Below the pieces are notes generated by a model. The model saw nothing but the letters and a program-made list of their open reading frames with translations, did not search any database and was not told the DNA's origin. Positions 13,967 to 23,957 of a stretch of DNA of 64,000 nt are shown here, piece after piece. Source of the stretch: an uncultured Faecalibacterium sp. (GTDB lineage: Bacteria > Bacillota > Clostridia > Oscillospirales > Ruminococcaceae). Numbering within the stretch: the first letter of the stretch is position 1; each line of letters starts with the position of its first letter. The stretch is from positions 1 through 64,000 of the forward strand of contig CAKTCK010000009.1 of NCBI GenBank assembly GCA_934539245.1, written 5' to 3'. The translations under genes were made by a program, and so were the position numbers.

Positions 13967-16300
13967 TCAGTTTTTCTTTTTGCTGCGCTCGCTCCACAGC
14001 ACCCATGCCGAGGTAGAAACGCACAGAGAGGTGTACACACCGCTGATCATACCCATCATCAGCGGGAACGCAAAGGTGAAGATGCTGTCCAGACCGTAGA
14101 GCTTTGCCACGATGCACATCACGCCCAGTGCCATCACAGTGGTGATGGTGGTGATTAGGGTACGACGGGCAGACTGGTTGACCGACTGGTTGACCAACTC
14201 CTCAAAGCTGCCCTTCTTGCCTATAAGGGCGCGGTTCTCGCGGATGCGGTCGTACACCACAACGGTATCGTTGATGGAGTAGCCGAGGATAGTCAGCATG
14301 GCGGCGATAAAGTTGCCATCCAGCGCAGTGCGCAGCAGCACAAAGGTGCCGAACACCACCATCAGGTCGTTGACCAGCGCCAGCACTGCCATCATGCCGC
14401 CGGTCAGGCCGCCGATGTTCTTGAAGCGCAGGGCAATATACAGCAGAATGAGCACCAGTGCAAACAACACTGCCACCAAGCTCTTCTGCAGGAACTTGGT
14501 GCCCATAGCTGCGCTGACGTTACTCAGGGACAGCTGGGCAAACTGGTTATCCGGGTAGGTCTCGTTCAGGGAGTCCAACAGGTTCTCCACCTGCTCGGTG
14601 GTCACGGTCTCGGTGCCGGGCATGGAGATCTTCAGGGTCTGGTCGCCGGTGGCTATGTTCTCGCCGGTCTGCAAAGTCAGGCCAGTGTTTTCCAGTGCTG
14701 CAGCGGCGGTCTTTTGCACTGCGGACTGATCAAAGCTGCCCTCATAGGACAGGGTGATCATAGCACCACCGGTGAACTCAGTATCCAGATGTACACCGAA
14801 CACTGCGGCGCACAGCAGGATCGCTGCCATCAGACAGGCAGAGAAGGTGAGGAACTTTTTGCGCAGGGCTACGAAATCCACCGGCTTCTTTTCAGCCTTC
14901 TCCTGCCCGGGCTTTGCAGCGCCGTACAGCCACGGGTTGCGCAGTGCCTTGATAGAGGCTGCGCCGCGGATCATGACACGGGTAGCAAACACACCGAACA
15001 CAAAGTTCAGCAGTACGCCGGTAAGCAGCGTATAGCCGAAGGCATAGATGGTGCCTGCGGTAGAGGGGCCGAAGGCAAAGAACACAAAGTGCAGTGCCTT
15101 GGCGAACAGACCGTCCGAGGGGCCGAAAGCACCCATCAGCACGATGGCTACGATCACGATGGTCACGTTGCCGTCAATGATGGGGGTCAGACCGCGGGCA
15201 AAACCGCTCTTCAGAGCACCATCCAGAGATTTGCCGTTTTTCAGCTCTTCCTTGATGCGCTCGGCGGTGATGACATTGGCATCCACGCCCATGCCGATGG
15301 CCAGAATGATACCTGCGATACCGGGCAGGGTCAGGGTAAAGCTTTCAAACACCGGGAAGTAGCCGGACACAAAGGCCAGCGTAGCCGCCACCTGACCGGC
15401 CAGTGCGATGCATGCCAGAAAGCCCGGCAGACGGTACAGCACCGTCATGAACACCACGATGAGGGCAAAGGCGATCAAGCCGGCCAGCACCATGGCGCCA
15501 AGGCTGTTTTCACCCAGACTGGGGCTCACAGTGGAATAGCTGTCCACGCTCAGGGCAAAGGGCAGTGCACCGGAGTTGATCTGGCGTGCCATCTTGACCA
15601 CGGCATCCTGCGTAAAGGGGTTGGAGGCCGAGCTGGTGATGATGGCCTGTCCGTCGGTGATGGCGGTGTTGACGGTAGCGGTGCTTACGTTCTCGTCGTC
15701 CAGCCAGATGCTGATGCTGCCCTTATCGGCAGCCAGCTTGGTGGTGGCATCGCCAAAGGCCTTGGCACCCTCGGTGGTGAACTTGAGGGCAACGTAATAC
15801 TCAGCACTGCCGCCGTTGCTCACAGCACCGTACTGTGCCGAAGCACTTTCGACCATGGAGCCGTCCAAAATCAGCTCGCCGTCCTTGCTGGCTCCCTCAC
15901 GGAAGGTCAGGTAGGCGGTGGTGCCGATTTCCTGAATAGCAGACTCGGGGTCAAAATCCGTCTCGCCGGACTGCCACGGGAACTCCAAAATCAGGCTGTC
16001 GGAGTTGTTGTCCACATACAGCTCGTAGTCGGTCACGTTCAGGGCAACCAGACGGTTCTCGATGACCAGACGGGCGGCATCCAGCTGCTCGTCCGTGGCA
16101 TCGTAGCCATCCGAGGGCACAAAGGTGACGTTGACGCCGCCCTTGATATCCACACCAAAGCGGATATCCTTTGCACCTTTGATATAGGTGGTGGTCACAT
16201 CGCCGTATTTTGCCGCCACGCCAAAAAAGGCGGTGTAGACAAATACAACGATCAGCAGCGCGGTAACGACCAGCTGCCAAGCTTTGCCTTTTGTTTTCAT
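13967..16300 (-). CDS. secDF: Protein translocase subunit SecDF (fused SecD-SecF)
   Basis: 777 residues joining SecD and SecF in one chain. After an N-terminal membrane helix comes the SecD signature (FGVDIKGG), a large extracytoplasmic P1-like region to about residue 255, six membrane segments, a basic cytoplasmic linker (about 450-480), then the SecF signature (DTEFTGG) and a second set of six helices with the conserved [17 protein letters not shown]. It uses the proton gradient to help the Sec channel finish protein export. The ATG at 16298-16300 has a GGAGG site 11 bases upstream. I could not locate a convincing promoter in 16301-16420; that stretch contains small GC-rich inverted repeats only. 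Confidence 0.97.
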   Translation of the reverse strand: MKTKGKAWQLVVTALLIVVFVYTAFFGVAAKYGDVTTTYIKGAKDIRFGVDIKGGVNVTFVPSDGYDATDEQLDAARLVIENRLVALNVTDYELYVDNNSDSLILEFPWQSGETDFDPESAIQEIGTTAYLTFREGASKDGELILDGSMVESASAQYGAVSNGGSAEYYVALKFTTEGAKAFGDATTKLAADKGSISIWLDDENVSTATVNTAITDGQAIITSSASNPFTQDAVVKMARQINSGALPFALSVDSYSTVSPSLGENSLGAMVLAGLIAFALIVVFMTVLYRLPGFLACIALAGQVAATLAFVSGYFPVFESFTLTLPGIAGIILAIGMGVDANVITAERIKEELKNGKSLDGALKSGFARGLTPIIDGNVTIVIVAIVLMGAFGPSDGLFAKALHFVFFAFGPSTAGTIYAFGYTLLTGVLLNFVFGVFATRVMIRGAASIKALRNPWLYGAAKPGQEKAEKKPVDFVALRKKFLTFSACLMAAILLCAAVFGVHLDTEFTGGAMITLSYEGSFDQSAVQKTAAAALENTGLTLQTGENIATGDQTLKISMPGTETVTTEQVENLLDSLNETYPDNQFAQLSLSNVSAAMGTKFLQKSLVAVLFALVLILLYIALRFKNIGGLTGGMMAVLALVNDLMVVFGTFVLLRTALDGNFIAAMLTILGYSINDTVVVYDRIRENRALIGKKGSFEELVNQSVNQSARRTLITTITTVMALGVMCIVAKLYGLDSIFTFAFPLMMGMISGVYTSLCVSTSAWVLWSERSKKKN

Positions 16301-16420
16301 AAATCAGGGAACCTCCAAAAGCGGCGGCTGTGCAGCCGCAGCCGTTTTTGTTGTGAACCGCAAGTTTTGCCGACGGTTCCTCTCCTCACAGAGCAGCCGT
16401 CGTGCCGACCTTTCTGTGAT

Positions 16421-16461
16421 AAAACTCCCCTGCCAGCCCTGCAAAGAGCCCCGCAGAGGAG
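16421..16461 (-). terminator. Aminotransferase gene terminator
   Basis: Nine-pair stem (16425-16433 with 16453-16461) with a long loop, followed by TTTT on the minus strand, 22 bases past the gene. The long loop makes it a moderate-quality intrinsic terminator. Confidence 0.65.
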
Positions 16462-16483
16462 AATATACAAATTATTTCAAGCC

Positions 16484-17764
16484 TTAGGCCATGTCAGCCA
16501 GCAGCTTTTCCACAACAGCCAGACGCACGCAGACGCACAGCAGCTCGGAAGCGGTCTCCACCTCGTCCAGACTGGGATAAGTGGGTGCGATGCGCAGGTG
16601 CGAGTCCTGCGGGTCCTTATGGTACGGATAGGCAGAGCCTGCGCCGGTCAGCACCAGACCTGCGTTCTTGCACAGGTCTGCCACACGCTTGGCGCAGCCG
16701 GGCATGACATACAGGCTGATGAAGTAGCCGCCCTTGGGGTTGGTCCAGTGGGCAATATCGCCACAGGGGGTGAGGTTGGCGGCAAAAGCGGTCTTGACGG
16801 CATCGAAGCAGGGCACCAGACGGCGGCGATGCTTTGCCATGTGTGCCAGAACGCCCTCCTTGTTCTTCAGGAAGCGGACGTGGCGCAGCTGGTTCATCTT
16901 ATCGTAGCTGATGATCATCACCGCAAAGCGCTTGCACATATACTTCATGCTGTTGTCGCTGCAGGCAATGGCAGAAACGCCGGCACCCGGGAAGGTGATC
17001 TTGCTGGTGGAGGTGAACATGAACACGCGATCCTGCGTGCCGTACTTCTTGCTCACGTTCAGCAGCACGGGGGTCTCAATGATCTCCTCGGTCAGGTGAT
17101 GGACGATGTATGCCTCATCCCAGAAAATCTTGAAATCCGGGGCGGCGGTCTTCATCTTTGCAAAGCGCTCGATGGTCTCATCGCTGTAGGTGTAGCCATC
17201 GGGGTTGGAGTACTGCGGCACGCACCAGATACCCTTGATGGTATCATCCTCTGCCACCAGCTTTTCCACAACGTCCATATCGGGGCCGTTGGGGGTCATG
17301 GGCACGCTGATGAGCTCAAAGCCGAACTCCTCAGTGATGGCAAAGTGACGGTCATAGCCGGGCACCGGGCAGAGGAACTTGCGCTTCTCCACCTGAGACC
17401 AGGGGCAGGGAGACTCCGGGAAGCCGAACACATAGCCGATGTTGATGAGGTTATACATCAGCTGCAGGCTGGAGTTGCCGCCCACGAACACCTCGTTGGG
17501 CTTTACGCCGAACACATCTGCAAACAGGGCGCGCGCCTCATGCAGACCCTCCAGCTCGCCGTAGTTGCGGGCATCGGTGCCTGCATCCGTGGTGTAGTCG
17601 GTCATCTTCAGCAGATCCATTGCCAGATCCATCTGGTGGGGGCCGGGCTTGCCGCGTGCCATATTCAGCTTCAGACCCTTTGCCTGAAACTGCTTGTATT
17701 CCTGCTCCAGCGCTGCCTTTTCAGCGGTCAGCGCATCGCGATCCATCTCGTGATAATTTGCCAT
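16484..17764 (-). CDS. PLP-dependent class I aminotransferase (Aminotran_MocR-like)
   Basis: 426 residues starting MANYHEMDRDAL; the ATG at 17762-17764 is preceded by AAAGGAG, while the GTG three codons upstream overlaps it. Fold-type I features include NMARGKPGP near the N-terminus, GGNSSLQLMY, the WDEAYIVHHL region and the Schiff-base lysine within TSTSKITFPG. This group (PF12897) is annotated variously as aspartate or alanine-type aminotransferase; the sequence does not fix the substrate. Stands alone between its own promoter and terminator. Confidence 0.9.
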   Translation of the reverse strand: MANYHEMDRDALTAEKAALEQEYKQFQAKGLKLNMARGKPGPHQMDLAMDLLKMTDYTTDAGTDARNYGELEGLHEARALFADVFGVKPNEVFVGGNSSLQLMYNLINIGYVFGFPESPCPWSQVEKRKFLCPVPGYDRHFAITEEFGFELISVPMTPNGPDMDVVEKLVAEDDTIKGIWCVPQYSNPDGYTYSDETIERFAKMKTAAPDFKIFWDEAYIVHHLTEEIIETPVLLNVSKKYGTQDRVFMFTSTSKITFPGAGVSAIACSDNSMKYMCKRFAVMIISYDKMNQLRHVRFLKNKEGVLAHMAKHRRRLVPCFDAVKTAFAANLTPCGDIAHWTNPKGGYFISLYVMPGCAKRVADLCKNAGLVLTGAGSAYPYHKDPQDSHLRIAPTYPSLDEVETASELLCVCVRLAVVEKLLADMA

Positions 17765-17869
17765 TGAAAACACACTCCTTTATAGTACTTCCTATTACCC
17801 AGTTATATGGCTCGTCTTTTGCGGTATGCCCCTGCCAGAGAGCACACGCCGCACGTTCCACACTTTACT

Positions 17870-17898
17870 ATTATAGTACATTTTCCTGTCAGAAACAA
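17870..17898 (-). promoter_or_regulatory. Aminotransferase gene promoter
   Basis: Perfect TATAAT (17870-17875) with TTGTTT (17893-17898) 17 bases upstream on the minus strand. Predicted leader about 100 nt. Confidence 0.7.
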
Positions 17899-17910
17899 GA
17901 ATTTGAAAGC

Positions 17911-17954
17911 AAAAAGCCCTGCCAAAAGCAAAAAGCTTTTGAAACAGGGCTTTT
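17911..17954 (-). terminator. tig-clpP-clpX terminator
   Basis: Nested hairpin: outer arms AAAAGCCCTG/CAGGGCTTTT enclosing a second stem CAAAAGC/GCTTTTG, with A and T runs on both sides. It ends the clpX transcript and lies directly against the aminotransferase -35 element. Confidence 0.85.
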
Positions 17955-17989
17955 AGGCGGGTACGCTCCCCTGCTGTGCGACAATGCCG

Positions 17990-19312
<1,323 letters not shown>

Positions 19313-19348
19313 AGCTGTTTTTCCTTATCCTGGATAGATTATAGCGGT

Positions 19349-19945
19349 TTACCGGTGGGCAATGACCTCATCGATCAGGCCGTATTCCTTTGCCTGCTGC
19401 GCGGTAAGGTAGTTGTCGCGCTCGGTGTCCTGCTGGATCTTTTCCAGCGGCTGGCCGGTGTACTCGCTGAGCATCCGGTTCATCTTATCGCGGATATAGA
19501 CCATGTGCTCAGCATGGATCTTGATATCCGTGGTCTGGCCGGAAAGGCCGCCGCCCTGACCGCCGATCAGCGGCTGGTGGATCATGATCTCGGCGTTGGG
19601 CAGCGCAAAGCGCTTGCCCTTGGTGCCGCTTGCCAGCAGAAATGCACCCATAGAGGCGGCCATGCCCATGCAGATGGTGGAAACATCGCACTTAATATAC
19701 TGCATGGTGTCGTGGATGGCCATACCGGCACTGATAGAGCCGCCGGGGCTGTTGATATACAGGCTGATGTCCTTATCCGGGTCCTGCCCTTCCAGATACA
19801 GCAGCTGCGCCACCACAAGGCTTGCGGTGGTATCGTTGACATCCTCGCTCAGCACGATGATGCGATCGTTCAGCAGACGAGAGAAAATATCGTAGGAACG
19901 CTCTCCGTGCGCCGACTGCTCGACAACGTAAGGAACAAAACTCAT
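19349..19945 (-). CDS. clpP: ATP-dependent Clp protease proteolytic subunit ClpP
   Basis: 198 residues from the ATG at 19943-19945 (CAGGAGGCG site); the open frame extends 31 codons further upstream through a hairpin and is not used. Catalytic triad is readable as Ser98 (MGMAASMGA), His123 (MIHQPL) and Asp173 (QQDTERD). It forms the tetradecameric chamber that degrades ClpX-delivered proteins. Confidence 0.98.
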   Translation of the reverse strand: MSFVPYVVEQSAHGERSYDIFSRLLNDRIIVLSEDVNDTTASLVVAQLLYLEGQDPDKDISLYINSPGGSISAGMAIHDTMQYIKCDVSTICMGMAASMGAFLLASGTKGKRFALPNAEIMIHQPLIGGQGGGLSGQTTDIKIHAEHMVYIRDKMNRMLSEYTGQPLEKIQQDTERDNYLTAQQAKEYGLIDEVIAHR

Positions 19946-19981
19946 AAAGTTCGCCTCCTGAAATGGTTTAAGTTTATTGGC

Positions 19982-20033
19982 AAAATTGACCGATACGGGT
20001 CCCCTGTAAAGTTCAGCCGTACCGGTCAATTTT
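19982..20033 (-). terminator. Large hairpin between tig and clpP
   Basis: Seventeen contiguous pairs (one G-U) between 19982-19998 and 20017-20033 around an 18-base loop. The arms begin in AAAA and end in TTTT, so the structure looks like a bidirectional terminator whose U-tract lies inside the stem. No promoter is evident between it and clpP, so clpP-clpX would depend on partial read-through from tig or on processing here. Confidence 0.6.
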
Positions 20034-20082
20034 AACAACCTTTGATAAAACGCCTGCGGCGCTTTACAGGGCCCGGCACTGA

Positions 20083-21399
20083 TTACTCAGCGTCAGCAGC
20101 CTTCTCAGCCTCTGCGGGCTTCTCCACGATGTTGGCGTGGCTCTTGATGAAGTCGATGGCCTTGGTGCGAGCCAGATCCTGCTTCAGATCCTCAATGTTG
20201 ATCAGCTCACGCACCTTGTCCTCTTCCATCTTGTACTGGTCAGCAATGCGCTTGATCTCGGCATTGATCTCGTCCTCGGAAGCCTCGATGTGCTCAGCAG
20301 CAGCAACAGCCTCCAGAGCCAGACCGATCTTGACCTGCTTCTCAGCCTGCGGCATGAAAGCGGCGCGGAACTGCTCCATGGACTGACCCATATACTTCAG
20401 GTAGTCCTCCAGACGCAGACCCTGCTGCTCCACACGGAAAGCAAAGTCGTTGACCATCTCGTCCATGCGGACATCGTACATAGCCTGAGGGATCTCGCCC
20501 TCCATGCTCTCGATGACCTGATCGACCAGAGCATTCTCGACAGCCAGATCGTCCTGCTTGTCCAGCTGCTCCTGGTTGTTCTTGCGGATGGAAGCCTTGA
20601 ACTCGTCCAGAGTGTCGTACTCGGAGCAGTCCTTTGCCAGCTCGTCATCCAGAGCGGGCAGCTCCTTGTACTTGACCTCGTGCAGCTTGATCTTAAAGAC
20701 AGCAGCCTTGCCAGCCAGCTCAGCAGCCTGATACTCGGTGGGGAAGGTGACGTTCACGTCGAACTCCTCGCCGGCGGAGTGGCCAACGACCTGCTCCTCA
20801 AAGCCGGGGATGAAGCTGCCGCTGCCCAGAGTCAGGTTGTAGTGCTCAGCCTTGCCGCCCTCGAATGCGACACCGTCCACAAAGCCCTCGAAGTCGATAT
20901 CAGCGATATCGCCATCCTGAGCAGCGCCCTCACGGGTCAGCTCACGGGCGTTGCGCTCCTGCACACGCTTCAGCTCAGCGTCCACAGCCTCGTCGGTAAC
21001 AGTATGGACAGTCTTTTCCACGGTCAGACCATTGTAGCTGCCAACCTTGATCTCAGGCTTCACAGCGACCTTAACGGTCAGGGTAGCGCCCTCTGCCTCG
21101 CTGGCAGAATCCACGGTGACCTCAGGACGGCCCACGGGCTCCACGCCGGCTTCCTTAACGGCAGCCTCAAAAGCCTCCGGGAACAGCTCGTTGATGGCAT
21201 CGTAGGTAAAGACGTCTGCGCCGTACATCTTCTCGATCAAAGCCTTGGGAGCCTTGCCCTTACGGAAGCCCTGCACAGGGTACTTCTTGCCCTCTTTTTT
21301 GAAAACATCGGCAACAGCCTTCTTGAAGGTCTCTGCGTCGATGGAGAACTGCAGTTCTGCCATGCTCTTCTCGAGCTTTTCACACTTGATGAGATTCAT
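20083..21399 (-). CDS. tig: Trigger factor (peptidyl-prolyl isomerase chaperone)
   Basis: 438 residues from the ATG at 21397-21399 after GTGGAGGATAAACAA. The ribosome-binding signature appears as [14 protein letters not shown], followed by a PPIase (FKBP-like) domain around [14 protein letters not shown] and the helical C-terminal chaperone arms. Binds nascent chains at the ribosome exit. Heading the clpP-clpX operon places folding and degradation under shared control. The C-terminus is acidic and Ala/Glu rich. Confidence 0.97.
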   Translation of the reverse strand: MNLIKCEKLEKSMAELQFSIDAETFKKAVADVFKKEGKKYPVQGFRKGKAPKALIEKMYGADVFTYDAINELFPEAFEAAVKEAGVEPVGRPEVTVDSASEAEGATLTVKVAVKPEIKVGSYNGLTVEKTVHTVTDEAVDAELKRVQERNARELTREGAAQDGDIADIDFEGFVDGVAFEGGKAEHYNLTLGSGSFIPGFEEQVVGHSAGEEFDVNVTFPTEYQAAELAGKAAVFKIKLHEVKYKELPALDDELAKDCSEYDTLDEFKASIRKNNQEQLDKQDDLAVENALVDQVIESMEGEIPQAMYDVRMDEMVNDFAFRVEQQGLRLEDYLKYMGQSMEQFRAAFMPQAEKQVKIGLALEAVAAAEHIEASEDEINAEIKRIADQYKMEEDKVRELINIEDLKQDLARTKAIDFIKSHANIVEKPAEAEKAADAE

Positions 21400-21541
21400 T
21401 TGTTTATCCTCCACTCAAATATTCTATTGCTCAGGGCAGGAAGTTTTTGCCCGTGGCAACCGCGCACCACGTCCTTGCTGTATGCACACGGAATGCGGGG
21501 ACGCGCGCGCTCAATTGGGTGCAACAATCGCGTCAAAACTT

Positions 21542-21550
21542 ATTATAGCA
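21542..21550 (-). promoter_or_regulatory. tig promoter (extended -10)
   Basis: Minus-strand TGCTATAAT: perfect -10 with the extended TG motif; the -35 region is poor. Leader about 135 nt. Between here and the tRNA terminator (21551-21846) there is AT-rich DNA with one long hairpin, listed separately, and no gene that I can support. Confidence 0.6.
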
Positions 21551-21764
21551 CGCTCTGGACACAATTGCCATACCAAATTTTTAAATTTTGTCGTTTCAAT
21601 CAGTCAACTAACAATTTTAACAAAAAATCATCCATTTTTTGTATATTTTAGCATGGCACAACAGATCATCAAGTTTTCCACTCTTGTAGCCTGCGTAAAC
21701 CGTTCAATTTTACCACTTCTTATACTCTTACTTTTTCTTTTTGAAAACAGCGCAATGTCAAAAG

Positions 21765-21832
21765 TTGGGGGTTGTATAGGAACCGCCTGCAAAAGCCTGA
21801 AAACGGTGCAGGCGAAGCAATGCAGCCCCCAA
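21765..21832 (+). other. Long structured hairpin, possible small RNA
   Basis: Outer stem of 13 pairs (21765-21777 with 21820-21832), an internal loop, then an 8-pair inner stem (21784-21791 with 21807-21814). Two outer pairs are G-U when read on the plus strand but A-C mismatches on the minus strand, which suggests the RNA is made from the plus strand if it is made at all. No clear promoter or U-run accompanies it. Confidence 0.35.
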
Positions 21833-21846
21833 AAATCGGCTCCTGC

Positions 21847-21887
21847 AAAAAGAAAAGCACCATACTTCCTACGAAGTACGGTGCTTT
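21847..21887 (-). terminator. tRNA-Ala terminator
   Basis: Fourteen-pair stem (AAGCACC...GGTGCTT arms with a short loop) directly after the tRNA 3' CCA, followed by TTCTTTTT on the minus strand. Confidence 0.9.
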
Positions 21888-21888
21888 C

Positions 21889-21964
<76 letters not shown>

Positions 21965-21997
21965 AGATATTTGGCTTTGTGCCTGACGACATGGGTT

Positions 21998-22026
21998 ATT
22001 ATACCAGCCGGAGGGGCGCTTGTCAA
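21998..22026 (-). promoter_or_regulatory. tRNA-Ala promoter
   Basis: Perfect consensus on the minus strand: TTGACA (22021-22026), 17-base spacer, TATAAT (21998-22003); start about 27 bases before the mature tRNA. Confidence 0.93.
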
Positions 22027-22135
22027 CGGTTTTTTACAAAAATCTATCTTCTTTTTTCGGCGGCGCTGCACACCCCGCCACTTTTGACGCAGCTGCGTTT
22101 TTTCTCAGCCTATTCTCATGCAAAACGCCGCCGCA

Positions 22136-23743
22136 TCACCTGTCCCATTTGTCGCACAGGGCGTTGATCTGGTCGGCAAATTTTGCCAGATCTTTATTTG
22201 CACCGCCCTCGTTGTGCTCGATGACCCGCAGCAGGCGCTTCCCGGCGCTGAGTAGTCGCTGGAACACGGTAGCAGCGCGGTTTGCACCCTCGCCTGTCCT
22301 CTGCTCCACGCGAACCTTCGTACCCTCCTGCAGGCAGACTGCACCCTCGGCACCGATGGCCCACTGCGCACCGTTGTAGGGCGCACAGGCGGTAAAGTCC
22401 TGTTCGGTCAGGGTGTCCACAAAGCGGTTCTCTACCTCGTCCTCGCCGTGGATCACGAACACCCGCCGGGGCTTTTCCGTAAAGGCGTTCACCCAACGCA
22501 GCAAGCCGTCTTTATCGGCATGGCCGGACATTCCGGTCAGCTGGCAGATCTCCGCCTTCACCTCGATAGGCTCGCCGAACAGTTTGACCGACTCCACCCC
22601 CTCGATGAGGGTGCGCCCCAAGGTGCCCACGGCCTGAAAGCCCACGAACAGGATGGTGCATTCCGGCCGCCACAGGTTGTGCTTGAGGTGGTGGCGGATG
22701 CGTCCGGCTTCGCACATTCCGCTGGCAGACAAAATGACCTTGGGCGTGCGGTCGGTGTTGATCATGCGGGAGTCCTCGCTGGTCACGCTGATGCGCAGCC
22801 CCGGCACGTTGATGGGGTCGATGCCCTTTTCCAGCAGAGCGCGGGTCTGGGCGTCAAAGCAATCGGGGTCTGTATCCCGGAAGATACGGGTAGCTTCGGT
22901 GGCCAGCGGGCTGTCGATGTAGACCGGGAAGTTGCCGTGCCCCCTGACCAGCCCTTTTTCCTTAATCTCCCGCAGAAAATACAGCATCTCCTGCGTGCGT
23001 CCCACCGCAAAGCTGGGCACTACCACGTTGCCGCCCCGGTCAAAGGTGCGCTGCAAAATTTTTGCCAGCTCTGCCACATAGTCCGGCCGGGGGGCGTGGT
23101 TGCGGTCGCCGTAGGTGGACTCCATGAACACATAGTCCGCCTGCTGGATATAAGTAGGGTCTTTTATGATGGGCTGATCCAGATTGCCGATATCGCCGGA
23201 GAACACCAGCTTTGTGGTGGTGCTGCCCTCGGTGATCCACAGCTCGATGCTGGCAGAGCCCAGCAGGTGCCCCACATCCACGAACCGCGCTTCGATGCCC
23301 GGGGCAAGCTGGATGCGTTTGCCGTACTCCACGCCCCGGAACAGGCGGCAGGCGGCTTCGGCATCCTGTATGGTGTACATGGGCTCTACCGGCTCTGCGC
23401 CGGAGCGCTTGCCCTTGCGGTTTTTCCACTCGGCTTCAAACTCCTGAATATGCGCCGAGTCCCGCAGCATGATGCCGCACAGTTCCACCGTGGGGATGGT
23501 GGCGTAGATCCTGCCCCGGAAGCCGTTGTGCGCCAGCAGCGGCAAAAGGCCGGTATGGTCGATATGGGCATGGGTGATGAGCACAAAGTCGATCTCGCCG
23601 GGGGCTACGGGCAGGGGCTGGTTTTCGTACACATTCTTGCCCTGCTCCATGCCGTAGTCGATAAGGAAACGCTGCCCTGCCGCTTCCAGCATGGTGCAGC
23701 TGCCGGTCACCTCATGGTTCGCGCCTAAAAATGTCAGCTTCAA
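22136..23743 (-). CDS. MBL-fold/beta-CASP RNA-processing-type metallohydrolase
   Basis: 535 residues. Metal motif THAHIDHTG gives His58, His60, Asp62 and His63; further ligand motifs VGHLLGSAS and FSGDIG follow. The beta-CASP insertion and its SGHAD motif (TGMSGHADKDGLL) place it with CPSF73/YsH1-like archaeal and bacterial exonucleases (COG1236 type). Start is TTG at 23741-23743, eight to nine bases after GGAGG, since no ATG fits. The C-terminal 90 residues are an extension without a motif that I recognise. Likely acts on RNA; the substrate is unknown. Confidence 0.87.
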   Translation of the reverse strand: MKLTFLGANHEVTGSCTMLEAAGQRFLIDYGMEQGKNVYENQPLPVAPGEIDFVLITHAHIDHTGLLPLLAHNGFRGRIYATIPTVELCGIMLRDSAHIQEFEAEWKNRKGKRSGAEPVEPMYTIQDAEAACRLFRGVEYGKRIQLAPGIEARFVDVGHLLGSASIELWITEGSTTTKLVFSGDIGNLDQPIIKDPTYIQQADYVFMESTYGDRNHAPRPDYVAELAKILQRTFDRGGNVVVPSFAVGRTQEMLYFLREIKEKGLVRGHGNFPVYIDSPLATEATRIFRDTDPDCFDAQTRALLEKGIDPINVPGLRISVTSEDSRMINTDRTPKVILSASGMCEAGRIRHHLKHNLWRPECTILFVGFQAVGTLGRTLIEGVESVKLFGEPIEVKAEICQLTGMSGHADKDGLLRWVNAFTEKPRRVFVIHGEDEVENRFVDTLTEQDFTACAPYNGAQWAIGAEGAVCLQEGTKVRVEQRTGEGANRAATVFQRLLSAGKRLLRVIEHNEGGANKDLAKFADQINALCDKWDR

Positions 23744-23775
23744 TGCAAAACACCTCCGGTTCGTTTTATGGCTTT

Positions 23776-23784
23776 AGTATAGCA
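23776..23784 (-). promoter_or_regulatory. MBL/beta-CASP gene promoter (extended -10)
   Basis: Minus-strand TGCTATACT about 35 bases before the TTG start; no good -35. Divergent from the typA promoter. Confidence 0.5.
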
Positions 23785-23866
23785 TATTTTTAAGGTACAC
23801 GCCGCACAAATCTGCGGGAAGTTTGCGGGCATAATGCTGAAATGCAGAAAAAATTTTTATACAATC

Positions 23867-23894
23867 TTGACAAACCACCCTGTTCTGTTATAAA
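23867..23894 (+). promoter_or_regulatory. typA promoter
   Basis: TTGACA (23867-23872), 16-base spacer, TATAAA (23889-23894) preceded by TGT (extended -10). Confidence 0.8.
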
Positions 23895-23957
23895 CTTAGG
23901 TTTGTATGACGTTCGTTCGTATTTTATGAGTCTTTTTAAATAGAGAGGTAGAAATTT

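Noticed and set aside
14714-17767. A 1017-codon plus-strand open frame
   Set aside because: Antisense to secDF and the aminotransferase gene, passes through an intrinsic terminator, and shows no recognisable domain.
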